Shown piece after piece: positions 18,201 through 25,813 of a stretch of 64,000 nt of DNA. The notes under the pieces are model-generated. The model saw only the letters and a program-made list of their open reading frames with translations. It was not told the origin of the DNA and did not search any database. The stretch covers positions 310,001 through 374,000 of the forward strand of contig WKKS01000002.1 of the NCBI GenBank assembly GCA_009684515.1, read 5' to 3'. Origin of the DNA: Geobacter sp. GTDB lineage: Bacteria > Desulfobacterota > Desulfuromonadia > Geobacterales > Pseudopelobacteraceae. The position numbers and the translations under genes are program-made. Numbering within the stretch: the stretch's first letter is position 1; every line of letters begins with the position of its first letter.

Positions 18201-18536
18201 CGGTTCCAGCTTGGCCGATTCATTCTCTGATTGTGATACGACCGGAAGCCTGCGGGTTTCCGGTTTCAGCAGTTCCAGACCTTCTGCAGAAGAGTTTGCA
18301 ATGGAAACAAGCGGCAGCTGTTCCGCAACTTCTGCTTGGGGAGGAACCCGGTTTTTGTCCGCACCGGAAGCCTTCGCTTCATTTGCCTGAAATCTAATTT
18401 CGCTCAGCAGTGTTGCAAAGACGGCTTTGGGATTATTCTGTTCCCCTGTCAGCGGCACAGCCGACGCGGGGGCATCGGTAGCGACAGGCTGAAGAGCGCC
18501 TGGCGCCATACTCATAAACATCTGTCCTGCATTCAT
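15264..18536 (-). CDS. fliK: FliK, hook-length control protein, repeat-expanded
   Basis: 1090 residues, much longer than Salmonella FliK (about 405). FliK is exported, measures the hook and then triggers FlhB to change substrate. The C-terminal domain (about 955-1050) carries the conserved core: VKPGNQQITLTLSPGNLGEL, then KMNLNLQGQKLSVEIVTESR. The N-terminal region is Pro/Gln/Ala/Thr-rich, low in aromatic residues and probably extended, as expected for a molecular ruler. Residues 233-507 are two full copies and one partial copy of a 107-residue unit (RTPMVNIS...VDAVQNVP), with diverged relatives before and after. AAAGGAGGTG lies ahead of the ATG at 18536. It lies between the motE-like gene and flgD. 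Confidence 0.92.
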   Translation of the reverse strand: MNAGQMFMSMAPGALQPVATDAPASAVPLTGEQNNPKAVFATLLSEIRFQANEAKASGADKNRVPPQAEVAEQLPLVSIANSSAEGLELLKPETRRLPVVSQSENESAKLEPDVSGEPGKDDSLAGTPIYMENSSTAAQLILAAYAQPGRTTPVSVQSSHGADAVQNVQVAANPEQSAFAADTVLRPPVVEQNPLSAVEVTAKPEAAILTEQIPADDSRLTPETPVQNLSAARQHVGRTPMVNISPGHEVDAVQNVPMTAKLEQPAITADQQPARVEAAPAPKLDRDVLQAAEEETATQATPATRETETIRVSVASPAKTASVEVVIKPETSIQNLTEPRQQDGRTPMVNISPSHEVDAVQNVPMTAKMEQPAITADQQPARVGAAPAPKLDRDVLQAAEEETATQATPATRETETIRVSVASPAKSASVEVAVKPETPIQNLAEPRQQDGRTPMVNISPGREVDAVQNVPMTAKMEQPAITADQQPARVEAAPAPKLDKPVLQAAERSYRFAARAPEQLTVQQPTVPVVERETAAQVIQAVNVTETTQVAVEAVVKTTPEEVAVKTETANLTELIPSANSSPSKAPVQILSVPHQQSNMTPVDNTPVGHKIDSAVSMATAKANPAESQPVISSAPVNVRIEVEPEQTAVQQVSGQSVHPAPLNKGNVQSEAGSNEVASKPVSQVANHSESVASAFPESWLSSQATSESSKPEAGVEFSLPRPIAVSKANLTESGRMQQTTTALRPQIITLDIDRVPNNSEELGMASALKSEETSSAPVAQLRDSGKKTEIALPSGQVSLGQKVNQNATTAGIQPAILAVQTEEVGLLKKVNSGVNTAPVQQSGNGVAIQAVQDAQSENAKTVSSQADAKEIAVAQQKMAASGEMPSTSDDLLNDGEEQAGSGQKSDSQVINHQVHAQSKSEHQALGTVASSKVDADQLRQTLPEQVAHQVRERLTQHEVKPGNQQITLTLSPGNLGELKMNLNLQGQKLSVEIVTESRTVRDSIMQHYDSLKECLARQNITVESFDVTSHGNSSGNPGNSQDAWRELARQKQQQLWMSTGSYHFPPVNVASSALASQAANEHGMLDIHY
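17016..17840. repeat. 321-bp tandem repeat inside fliK
   Basis: Units run 17520-17840 and 17199-17519 (both complete, exactly 321 bases apart) and 17016-17198 (partial). Shared blocks such as TTCTGCC...TTGCTGGCGGG and TGGAGCTGGTGCTGC recur at that spacing with few differences. The repeat is in frame (107 codons), so each gain or loss lengthens or shortens FliK without destroying it. Confidence 0.92.
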
Positions 18537-18603
18537 TATTTTTCACCTCCTTTCTGTTGAATTTTTTATGGATTGGACAGAGCATACGTCCATAAAATCA
18601 AAG

Positions 18604-19173
18604 TCACTTCCCCTGCAGATTCTCGGTTATCCATTTTACAACCCGCGGCTGGGCTATAAAAGGGGCCAACTTGGCCACGGTTTTGGTATCCAGCCGGCTC
18701 AGGAGAGTCATTGCCAAATCCTCGTGCAGGTTATCAATCATCTTGCCAGCCTGTTCGCCACGCATCGCTTTGAACAATTTGACCATTTTTTGTATCTTTT
18801 CCTCATGTTTCTTTTTCTGATCATCGGACTGGACTTTAAGACTCTCATCCAATCGTTTTTTATTCTCTTCCAATGCTTTTATCTGAGCTTCCAGTTTTGC
18901 ACTCAGTTTTTTAAGCTCCAGTTCCTTGGCGGCAAGCGCCGCTTCCCTGTCAGCCAGTTGCTGGCGACGGGCATCCTGCAAGGCCTTTTCCTCACGCGCA
19001 GCGCGGGAAGCGTTAACCGGTTGCTGACCGGCAGGCGAATTATCCGCAACAGCATTGGTTGAGGCGGTGCCCTGGACTTCGGAGCTTGCCGACACCTGTG
19101 GCAGTTTGAATAAGGTGAGCCCTCCACCGACTGCACATATTAATGCCAAAGATATCGTTTTTATTCGATTCAC
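18604..19173 (-). CDS. MotE-like coiled-coil protein with MgtE-N-type domain
   Basis: 189 residues. An N-terminal hydrophobic segment (TISLALICAVGGGLTLFKL) serves as signal or anchor. A long charged coiled coil follows (residues about 60-125, rich in KELELKKLSAKLEAQ-type heptads). The end is a domain reading MRGEQAGKMIDNLHEDLAMT, then LLSRLDTKTVAKLAPFIAQP, like the MgtE N-terminal repeat. This architecture matches MotE/FliG-related periplasmic chaperones that support stator proteins such as MotC in Rhizobium. No motC is in view, so the partner is unknown. The start is GTG (NRIK follows), just past the fliJ stop. Its position between fliJ and fliK supports a flagellar role. Confidence 0.78.
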   Translation of the reverse strand: MNRIKTISLALICAVGGGLTLFKLPQVSASSEVQGTASTNAVADNSPAGQQPVNASRAAREEKALQDARRQQLADREAALAAKELELKKLSAKLEAQIKALEENKKRLDESLKVQSDDQKKKHEEKIQKMVKLFKAMRGEQAGKMIDNLHEDLAMTLLSRLDTKTVAKLAPFIAQPRVVKWITENLQGK

Positions 19174-19175
19174 TA

Positions 19176-19613
19176 TTACTGGACCTTTTTCTGAATTGAT
19201 ATTTCGTCAAGAAAATCGCGTTCTTTTTGTTTCACAGCCTGACGTAACTCATCGAGTTTTTTCTGCTTAAGCGATTCCAGCACTTTTTTGTCTTTAGTCG
19301 CTTCCAAAAGGTCTTCTCGCCGTTCATTCATGACCTGGTCAAGATGTTCGACCCGCTCTCTCTGGCTTTTGATCTCTTCGCGTTTGCGGGCGAAAAAATC
19401 AGAGTACATTCTCATCTCATCGATACAGTCGAGTTCCTGCTGTCGGCAAGTAAACTCTTGAGTCAATTCGTTGACGTGTTCCTCATCTCGAAGCAGCAGG
19501 TCATTTGCCTTTTCAAGACCCTGCTTGGCAGTAGCAAACTCCTGTTTGCAAAGCTTTTCCATTTCACCGCGATACGCCAAAACCTGCTCTAACTTAAATG
19601 ACTTATCTGCCAT
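19176..19613 (-). CDS. fliJ: FliJ, flagellar export chaperone/stalk
   Basis: 145 residues forming one long antiparallel coiled coil with almost no other features, starting FKLEQVLAYRGEMEKLCKQE, the typical FliJ beginning. FliJ sits in the centre of the FliI ATPase ring and links it to FlhA. It follows fliI at a short distance (30 bases) and overlaps nothing. Sequence is weakly conserved across the family, so context carries much of the assignment. Confidence 0.85.
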   Translation of the reverse strand: MADKSFKLEQVLAYRGEMEKLCKQEFATAKQGLEKANDLLLRDEEHVNELTQEFTCRQQELDCIDEMRMYSDFFARKREEIKSQRERVEHLDQVMNERREDLLEATKDKKVLESLKQKKLDELRQAVKQKERDFLDEISIQKKVQ

Positions 19614-19643
19614 AACAGACTACTCCCGTTTGCAACATCCCGG

Positions 19644-20963
19644 TCACATATCAAACATGGCCTTAAGTTCCCTGACAGCATCATCAAGCATTACCGGATC
19701 GTGAACCGCCTGTTTAAGGTACGATTGCATCTCGGCATTATGTGACATAGCATAATCTATACCCGGATTACTTCCGGCCTTGTAAGCACCGATATTTATC
19801 AGATCTTCCGATTGGCGGTATGTTGCCAGCGTTTCCTTGAATTTGGCCGCCAATGCCTGGTGTTCGCGTGAAGTAACATCCGTCATGACCCTGCTGGCGC
19901 TGGCCATTACATCGATCGGCGGATAGATGGACCTTGCGGCCAAATCACGTGACAGAATAATATGTCCATCCAGAATACTTCGCATGGCATCGGAGATTGG
20001 TTCATTAAAATCATCCCCCTCCACCAGGACCGTGTAGAGCGCCGTAATGCTCCCCTCAGGAAAATTACCGGTACGCTCCAACAATTTCGGCAAAGCGGCA
20101 AAAACAGAAGGCGTGTATCCCTTGGTTGTCGGAGGTTCGCCAATCGCCAGCCCAACCTCACGCATTGCCATTGCAAATCTGGTGGCTGAATCCATCATCA
20201 GCAGTACTTTCTTCCCCTGCTTTTGAAAATATTCGGCGATGGTAGTGGCAATATATGCCCCGCGCATTCTCACCAGAGGAGGCTGGTCAGAAGTTGCTAC
20301 AACAACTACCGATTTACTGAGTCCCTGTTCCTGTAGATCCTTTTCGATAAACTCGCGCAGTTCACGGCCACGCTCGCCGATCAAGGCAATCACATTCACA
20401 TCTGCTTCGGTATAACGGGCTATCATACCCAGCAGCGTCGATTTTCCAACGCCGGAACCAGCCATGATACCGACCCGCTGCCCCTGCCCGCAGGTCAGCA
20501 GGCCATTGATGCTCCTGATTCCCAGATCCAGCGGCTTCCTGATGGGCGGTCTTGTCATCGGATTGACCGGCAAGGCATAGATCGGATATTCTTCCTCGAC
20601 CCCGATCGGTCCTTTATCGTCAATTGGATTGCCCAGTCCGTCAATTACGCGTCCCAGAAGCTGCGGGCCGACACCAAGCGATGCCTTGTCGCGCCTGACG
20701 GATATCAGGCTGTCCAGCCCAACACCTCTCAAATCGCCAAGCGGCATCAGCAGGGTCTTGTTGTTGCGGAATCCAACCACTTCAGCCGGGATCGGCTCAC
20801 CTTCCAACGGCTTGATCTCACAGATTGCACCAACCGAAGTGTCGGGGCAATACCCCTCAATCACCAGACCAACGACCTGAGTCACCTTGCCGTGTAACCT
20901 GACCGGCTTGGATGCTGCGATTGAGCCGGCGTATTTTTTCAGATTTATGCGGACATTTGGCAT
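19644..20963 (-). CDS. fliI: FliI, flagellar export ATPase
   Basis: 439 residues, related to the F1 beta subunit. Walker A reads AGSGVGKST (residues 168-176). Downstream come GERGRELREFIEKDL, the Walker B region KKVLLMMDSATRFAMAMREV and EPPTTKGYTPSVFAALPKLL, all strongly conserved in FliI/type III ATPases. It drives unloading of substrates from chaperones at the base of the export apparatus. It follows fliH after 18 bases; FliH is its regulator. Confidence 0.97.
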   Translation of the reverse strand: MPNVRINLKKYAGSIAASKPVRLHGKVTQVVGLVIEGYCPDTSVGAICEIKPLEGEPIPAEVVGFRNNKTLLMPLGDLRGVGLDSLISVRRDKASLGVGPQLLGRVIDGLGNPIDDKGPIGVEEEYPIYALPVNPMTRPPIRKPLDLGIRSINGLLTCGQGQRVGIMAGSGVGKSTLLGMIARYTEADVNVIALIGERGRELREFIEKDLQEQGLSKSVVVVATSDQPPLVRMRGAYIATTIAEYFQKQGKKVLLMMDSATRFAMAMREVGLAIGEPPTTKGYTPSVFAALPKLLERTGNFPEGSITALYTVLVEGDDFNEPISDAMRSILDGHIILSRDLAARSIYPPIDVMASASRVMTDVTSREHQALAAKFKETLATYRQSEDLINIGAYKAGSNPGIDYAMSHNAEMQSYLKQAVHDPVMLDDAVRELKAMFDM

Positions 20964-20981
20964 ATCAGGTCAACACCCGCG

Positions 20982-21728
20982 TTAATTATTTTGAACAGTA
21001 GCGGCGGCACGGTCTTCCAGCAGATTCCGGTAAATTGTTTCCAGCTGCGAACTTAAGTTTGCGTCTACAGTTCCCATGGCGGCATCAACCAGGCAGAAAC
21101 CGGACACTACAGTGGAGTCGGCCTTTAGTTGCAGGCGATCACTGCTCAGCTCTTTTTTGAGACATTCTTCTCTGCCGGTGGTCAAAAGTGCATAGTCATC
21201 CGGGTTTAAGCGAATAGTGACCTCCTCCCGGGCTGATAATCCGGCAAGAGCATTTTTTACCACATCGGCCAGGATACAGCGATCCTGCGACACTTCACGA
21301 ATTATAACTTTGCGGGCAACCAGCATGACAAGATTGATCAGTTCATCTTCCGACTCACGCAGTACTTTTTCCCGCAGGTTGTGAATTGTCTCGCTCGCTC
21401 CGCGCAACGTCCTGAAAACATTCACAAGCCCGCGTTCCGTCAGATTTTTTCCTTCCAGCAGTCCGGCATTGAAGGAATCGTTGATTTTTTGATTGAAATC
21501 GTCTTCGGTCATCTGAAGCATTGGCGGACCTGTATCTTCAGATTCTTCTTTTTTGGAGCCGACCTTGTCCGCCAGGTTTGCACCTGAAAAAAGCTCCATC
21601 GGGACAAAGCCGCCTGAAGCAGGTTCGTGTGACTTAGATGCGGCGGCTGATTCTATCGGCCTGAAACTGAAACCGGTAATCCCCGCACCATCGTGCTGAA
21701 GCGCTTTTATAACTCTAGACGAGGACAT
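20982..21728 (-). CDS. fliH: FliH, regulator of the export ATPase
   Basis: About 248 residues. The central helical part (LREKVLRESEDELINLVMLV, ARKVIIREVSQDRCILADVV) and the C-terminal SGFCLVDAAMGTVDANLSSQ segment are typical of FliH and V-ATPase E-like stalks. The ATG at 21728 has GGGGAA at suitable spacing. A GTG six bases earlier is an alternative start. Either start overlaps the 3' end of fliG by 14-20 bases, so the genes are coupled. Confidence 0.9.
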   Translation of the reverse strand: MSSSRVIKALQHDGAGITGFSFRPIESAAASKSHEPASGGFVPMELFSGANLADKVGSKKEESEDTGPPMLQMTEDDFNQKINDSFNAGLLEGKNLTERGLVNVFRTLRGASETIHNLREKVLRESEDELINLVMLVARKVIIREVSQDRCILADVVKNALAGLSAREEVTIRLNPDDYALLTTGREECLKKELSSDRLQLKADSTVVSGFCLVDAAMGTVDANLSSQLETIYRNLLEDRAAATVQNN

Positions 21729-22707
21729 CTTCACTTCCCCGGCCGGCCAGTACTATTTTGCCTTCCTCTTCCATTTTACGCACAATCTTGATTATTTCGC
21801 CCTGCGCTTTTTCAACATCCGAAAGCCGCACCGGCCCCATTACCTCCAGGTCTTCCTTGATCATATCGGCTGCGCGGCTGGAAATATTTTTGAAGACTTT
21901 TTCTTTAACCTCATCCGGCGAGGTCTTCATTGCCAGAGTCAGCGTGTCATTGGATACTTCACGCATAACCGACTGAATGCTGCGATCATCCAGCGCGAAG
22001 ACATCTTCAAACGTAAACAGGTGCTTACGGATTATCTCCGAAAGAGGCGGGCTCAACACATCCAGTTTGTCGAGGATTTGCTTCTCCTTGCTGCGATCAA
22101 AATGGTTGAACATATCCACAACCTTATCGATGCCGCCCACTTTGTAACGCTGGGTCCCTCCCATCGAATTTATCTCACGTTTTAGGACTTCATCGATATC
22201 CTTGAGTATTTCGGGTGACACCTGTTCTACATCCGCGATGCGCAGCACGACCTCTGCCTGCAATTCCTGCGGCAACAGGCTGATAATTTCACTGGTCTGC
22301 TTGGATTTGAGCTTTGCCAGAATGACGGCAATGGTTTGCGGATGCTCCTGTGACAAGAAGTTGGCGATCGTTTTGGAGTCCATATTGGCCAGAATATCCA
22401 CAAGATCGCCATAACTGGAAGCTTGTAATTCATCCATCAACATCTGGGCTTTTTCCGGTCCGAGCGCTTTTTCCAGTATTTTGAGAACAAATTCGTCTCC
22501 CTGAGAAAAAATTCCTGATTCAGGGTTAATGACGTCTGTAAACGTGCCGACAACCTCCATGATCGTACTGCGGGATACATGTCCCAACTGCCCCATACTT
22601 TTACTGATCTTCTTTATTTCGGTATCATCCAGATGCTCGAAAACCTTGGATGTAACTTCATTTCCAAGATACAGCAAAAGGATGGCGGCTTTTTCTGAAC
22701 CTGTCAT
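21715..22707 (-). CDS. fliG: FliG, flagellar motor switch protein
   Basis: 330 residues, standard length. Hallmarks include the N-terminal MTGSEKAAILLLYLGNEVTS, the middle-domain EHPQTIAVILAKL and the EHPQ-type helices. The C-terminal torque-generating helix reads AADMIKEDLEVMGPVRLSDV, with charged residues facing the stator. FliG links the MS ring to the rest of the C-ring. It lies between fliF and fliH in the usual order. Confidence 0.97.
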   Translation of the reverse strand: MTGSEKAAILLLYLGNEVTSKVFEHLDDTEIKKISKSMGQLGHVSRSTIMEVVGTFTDVINPESGIFSQGDEFVLKILEKALGPEKAQMLMDELQASSYGDLVDILANMDSKTIANFLSQEHPQTIAVILAKLKSKQTSEIISLLPQELQAEVVLRIADVEQVSPEILKDIDEVLKREINSMGGTQRYKVGGIDKVVDMFNHFDRSKEKQILDKLDVLSPPLSEIIRKHLFTFEDVFALDDRSIQSVMREVSNDTLTLAMKTSPDEVKEKVFKNISSRAADMIKEDLEVMGPVRLSDVEKAQGEIIKIVRKMEEEGKIVLAGRGSEDVLV

Positions 22708-22745
22708 AGTGCCCCTGCGCGGATTTTATTGATAATACCCTACGG

Positions 22746-24353
22746 CTATTTATCTTCACCAACCCAGTTTTGCAAAATCTGGGCAACCTGGTATGGATCT
22801 TTTTTTGCCTGCTCTATCAAGTTCTGCTGCTCGGCCATCTGCGTGGCCAGTTGCACGCGTTCGGTAGAAGTCAGTTGCTCCCGCCCTTCTCCAAGCGGCT
22901 CAAAACTTTCAAGTGTGGCGGGCCTTGAAACTTTCAAAGAGGCCAGAAGCGGCCTGATAACAAACATTATCAGTGCCAGGAACCCAACACCTATCATCAG
23001 ATTTTTAGCCAGAGACATAAAAAATGGGTTTGTCCACCACTTGTCAGTTTCTGTTGTGCCAAATTCACCCGTGTCCTGGAATGGGATATTCTGCACGCTT
23101 AACTGGTCGCCTCGCTCAGGATTAAAACCGACTGCGCTTTTCACCAGAGTCTCAATCTTTTGAAGTTCGTCAGGAGAGCGCGGAGTATATTTTGCTTTCG
23201 CAGGCTGGCCCTCTTTTACGGCCGCTGGAGCCTCATACTTTCCGTCAACCAGCACTGCTACCGAAATCTTGCTCAGAGCACCAACCGGTTCAATAATTTT
23301 TGCAGTTGAGCGACTTACCTCATAATTGAGTGTTTCGTCGTTCTTGGAACCTCCTCCAGATGTGCCGCCAGCGGCGGCATTCGTCCGTCCAAGATTGGTC
23401 TGAACACCTGGAACTCCGCTGCTGGCAGTCGTGGAAGCGCCCTTTTCCTCCGTGCGCTGTTCACTGCGGACGGCTATGCTTTCAGGATCAAACTTTTCTT
23501 CAAGCCGCTCGACCTGTTTAAAATCAAAAGCAGCCGTAACCCGGGCTACCGACTTACCTCCGCCAACAATCCGATCAAGCAGCGACTGTATGCGTTCCTC
23601 GATATTTCTTTCATAATTACGCTGAGTTTCCTGCATGGCTGATGTCATGCGGGTAGTAGGGTCGCTGCTGCCCCCTTTGCTGAGAATTTTCCCGCGGCTG
23701 TCGAGTACGGTGACATGCTCAGGGTCCATACCTTCGATTGAAGAGGCCACCAGATGAACGACTCCTTGTACTTCTGAATCGCGCAGAGCACGACTGGACT
23801 TCATCTTTAAGACAATTGAGGCAGTTGCGGGCTTTTCGTTGTCTTTGAAAAGCGATTTTTCCGGGATTACCAGGTGAACACGGGCCTGTTCCACACCCGT
23901 TAGCTGTGCAATTGTCCGTGACAATTCCCCTTGCAACGCCCTCTGATAATTCAGTTTTTGCACGAACTCGGTCATTCCGAAATTTTTTCGGTCGAAGATT
24001 TCGAAGCCGACACCGCCGCCTTGAGGGATTCCTTCCGAGGCCAGCGTCAGGCGCAGTTCATAAACCTTGTCAGAAGGCACAAGAATACCCTTTCCATCAG
24101 CGGTAATCTGATAAGGCGTCTTGCTTTCCTTCATTTTCTTGACAATTTCACCTGCATCCTCGGAGGTAAGATTGGTAAAAAGAGGGCGGTAATCGGTACG
24201 ATTGGCGACGAAAATCAGGATGGCAAAAGCAATCGCAGATAAAAAAGCCACCCCGGCGATCAACATCCTTTTCCCCGGTGAAAGCGCCATAAACGGCTCT
24301 ATAAGTCTTTGTAATCCTTCTGGCATTGGCGTGGAGAGTGTTCCTTTCCGCAT
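22746..24353 (-). CDS. fliF: FliF, MS-ring protein
   Basis: 535 residues. Two membrane helices flank a large periplasmic part: near the N-terminus MLIAGVAFLSAIAFAILIFV and near the C-terminus LMIGVGFLALIMFVI. The periplasmic part contains RALQGELSRTIAQLTGVEQA and RVHLVIPEKSLF, a classic FliF block. The C-terminus carries the FliG-binding segment. It forms the inner-membrane ring on which the motor is built. GGAAAGGAACACT-like sequence precedes the ATG; a downstream start at MPEGLQRL is possible but less well placed. Confidence 0.96.
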   Translation of the reverse strand: MRKGTLSTPMPEGLQRLIEPFMALSPGKRMLIAGVAFLSAIAFAILIFVANRTDYRPLFTNLTSEDAGEIVKKMKESKTPYQITADGKGILVPSDKVYELRLTLASEGIPQGGGVGFEIFDRKNFGMTEFVQKLNYQRALQGELSRTIAQLTGVEQARVHLVIPEKSLFKDNEKPATASIVLKMKSSRALRDSEVQGVVHLVASSIEGMDPEHVTVLDSRGKILSKGGSSDPTTRMTSAMQETQRNYERNIEERIQSLLDRIVGGGKSVARVTAAFDFKQVERLEEKFDPESIAVRSEQRTEEKGASTTASSGVPGVQTNLGRTNAAAGGTSGGGSKNDETLNYEVSRSTAKIIEPVGALSKISVAVLVDGKYEAPAAVKEGQPAKAKYTPRSPDELQKIETLVKSAVGFNPERGDQLSVQNIPFQDTGEFGTTETDKWWTNPFFMSLAKNLMIGVGFLALIMFVIRPLLASLKVSRPATLESFEPLGEGREQLTSTERVQLATQMAEQQNLIEQAKKDPYQVAQILQNWVGEDK

Positions 24354-24418
24354 GATTGTTAAACTATTTTGTGATCGTTTATCTTACACCTTCTGATTAT
24401 AATTGGTTCGTCCGGTTT

Positions 24419-24721
24419 TTATACCTGCATTCTCATGACTTCCTGATACGCTTCAAGTGCCTTGTTTCGCACCTGGGACATGAACTGAAACGAGATGCTG
24501 GCTTTCTCTACGGCGATCATGACCTCATGCAGATTTTTGTTTTCTCCACTCGCAAGAGCCTGCACCGATTTATCAGATTGCACCTGTATGTCATTAACTT
24601 TGGAGACAAGTTCACTAAAAAACTTTCCCGCTCCATCGGCAGTAGAAGAAGGGGCGGCCTTGTCCAGTTCGGGGAATGCTTTAGAAAGACCCAGTCCACT
24701 TCCAAGTGCATTTATTTCCAT
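24419..24721 (-). CDS. fliE: FliE, MS-ring/rod junction protein
   Basis: 100 residues, normal for FliE. The central part has [20 protein letters not shown], and the C-terminal half ([36 protein letters not shown]) is the conserved signature. It joins the MS ring to the rod and is the first export substrate. It sits between flgC and fliF. Confidence 0.94.
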   Translation of the reverse strand: MEINALGSGLGLSKAFPELDKAAPSSTADGAGKFFSELVSKVNDIQVQSDKSVQALASGENKNLHEVMIAVEKASISFQFMSQVRNKALEAYQEVMRMQV

Positions 24722-24760
24722 ATAATTTTCCTCGCTTTTTCAAATATTACGTGTTGAATT

Positions 24761-25198
24761 TTATTTGCCGATTTCCAGTGTTTTCATGGCCATACTTTTT
24801 GCTGCCTGGACCGCTGTGACATTTGCCTCATAGGCGCGGGTGGCTCCGATCATGTCTGCCATTTCCTCCACCACATTTACGTTCGGCATCGCGACGTATC
24901 CCTGCGGATCGGCGTCGGGATGGCCAGGATCATACTGCATACGGGGCGGATTCTGATCCTCAACAATCCGTGACACCTGCACCTGGCGAACCTGCTGGGC
25001 CGTTGCGCCATCTAACGCACGATGGAAACTGTTCTCCACGGGAGTTGCCGTAAAAACTGCATCTTTGCGCTTGTAAGGCCCCCCTTCCGGGGTTCTTGTA
25101 GCATTGGCGTTGGCCAGGTTGCTGGAGATGAGATTCATGCGGGTACGCTCAGCCGTAAGAGCCGATGAACTGACGTTTATTGCATTGAAGAAATCCAT
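24761..25198 (-). CDS. flgC: FlgC, proximal rod protein
   Basis: 145 residues. The N-terminus MDFFNAINVSSSALTAERTR and MNLISSNLANANATRTPEGG, with PYKRKDAVF, are typical of FlgC. The C-terminus VEEMADMIGATRAYEANVTA completes the axial D0 pair. The ATG overlaps the flgB stop in TAATG, so translation is coupled. Exported rod component. Confidence 0.96.
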   Translation of the reverse strand: MDFFNAINVSSSALTAERTRMNLISSNLANANATRTPEGGPYKRKDAVFTATPVENSFHRALDGATAQQVRQVQVSRIVEDQNPPRMQYDPGHPDADPQGYVAMPNVNVVEEMADMIGATRAYEANVTAVQAAKSMAMKTLEIGK

Positions 25199-25626
25199 TA
25201 GAAACTCCCTTTGATGGCCGAACGCAGACCTTCAAATTGTTTGTTCAGCATCTGCACCGAGGCATTGAACATGATCTGGTTTTCGGTCATTTTGCCCATT
25301 TCATTTTCCAACTCGACGGAGTTGCCGTCTTTTCCCGGGGTGCTGGCTGGAGTTTCAATGACTTTACCGGAAACGGACTGCAAGTTTCCGCCGGCACCGC
25401 GGATCGGTATATGGCGGGGGTTCGTAACCGCTGGCGTCGAACCTCCGCGTTTTTCGCTTTTTAAGGCACCTTGAAGCTCATCCTCAAAAGCTAACGATTT
25501 TGGGACATAGTTGGGTGTTTCAGCATTGGCGATGTTTGAAGCAATCAGATTCTGGTTCTTAGCCCGCAGATCGACACTTTTCCCAAGCAGACCGACTGTT
25601 GTGTTAAACAATCCATCAATTCGCAT
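25198..25626 (-). CDS. flgB: FlgB, proximal rod protein
   Basis: 142 residues. The start is set at the ATG at 25626 (MRIDGLFNTTVGLLGKSVDL), with GGAGGAGG just before it; a longer reading frame would add 13 residues unlike FlgB. The motif RAKNQNLIASNIANAETPNY and the C-terminal MTENQIMFNASVQMLNKQFE identify it. It is the first gene of the long flagellar operon and lies directly behind a sigma-54-type promoter (25654-25669). Confidence 0.95.
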   Translation of the reverse strand: MRIDGLFNTTVGLLGKSVDLRAKNQNLIASNIANAETPNYVPKSLAFEDELQGALKSEKRGGSTPAVTNPRHIPIRGAGGNLQSVSGKVIETPASTPGKDGNSVELENEMGKMTENQIMFNASVQMLNKQFEGLRSAIKGSF

Positions 25627-25653
25627 TGTGACCTCCTCCGTGCTCGCTATGTG

Positions 25654-25669
25654 TGCAAAAAACATGCCT
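25654..25669 (-). promoter_or_regulatory. Sigma-54-type promoter for the flgB operon
   Basis: On the minus strand AGGCATGTTTTTTGCA fits the sigma-54 (RpoN) pattern TGGCAC-N5-TTGCA: the GG and GC pairs are at the exact required spacing and only two positions differ. It ends 28 bases before the flgB ATG, so the leader would be short. Sigma-54 control of class II flagellar genes is established in many proteobacteria and reported for Geobacter. An activator gene is not in the window. Confidence 0.72.
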
Positions 25670-25813
25670 TAATGTTGTTGGTGGTTTGATTGGATTTGCA
25701 ATGAGGGGTTATCCGGATGCACTCTTTTATGGTACGCCAGATAACAATGGTGATCACCCGGAAAAGACGTCATGTTTTTGACCGAGTCGGGTTTTTGACT
25801 GCGGCAGAATGGG

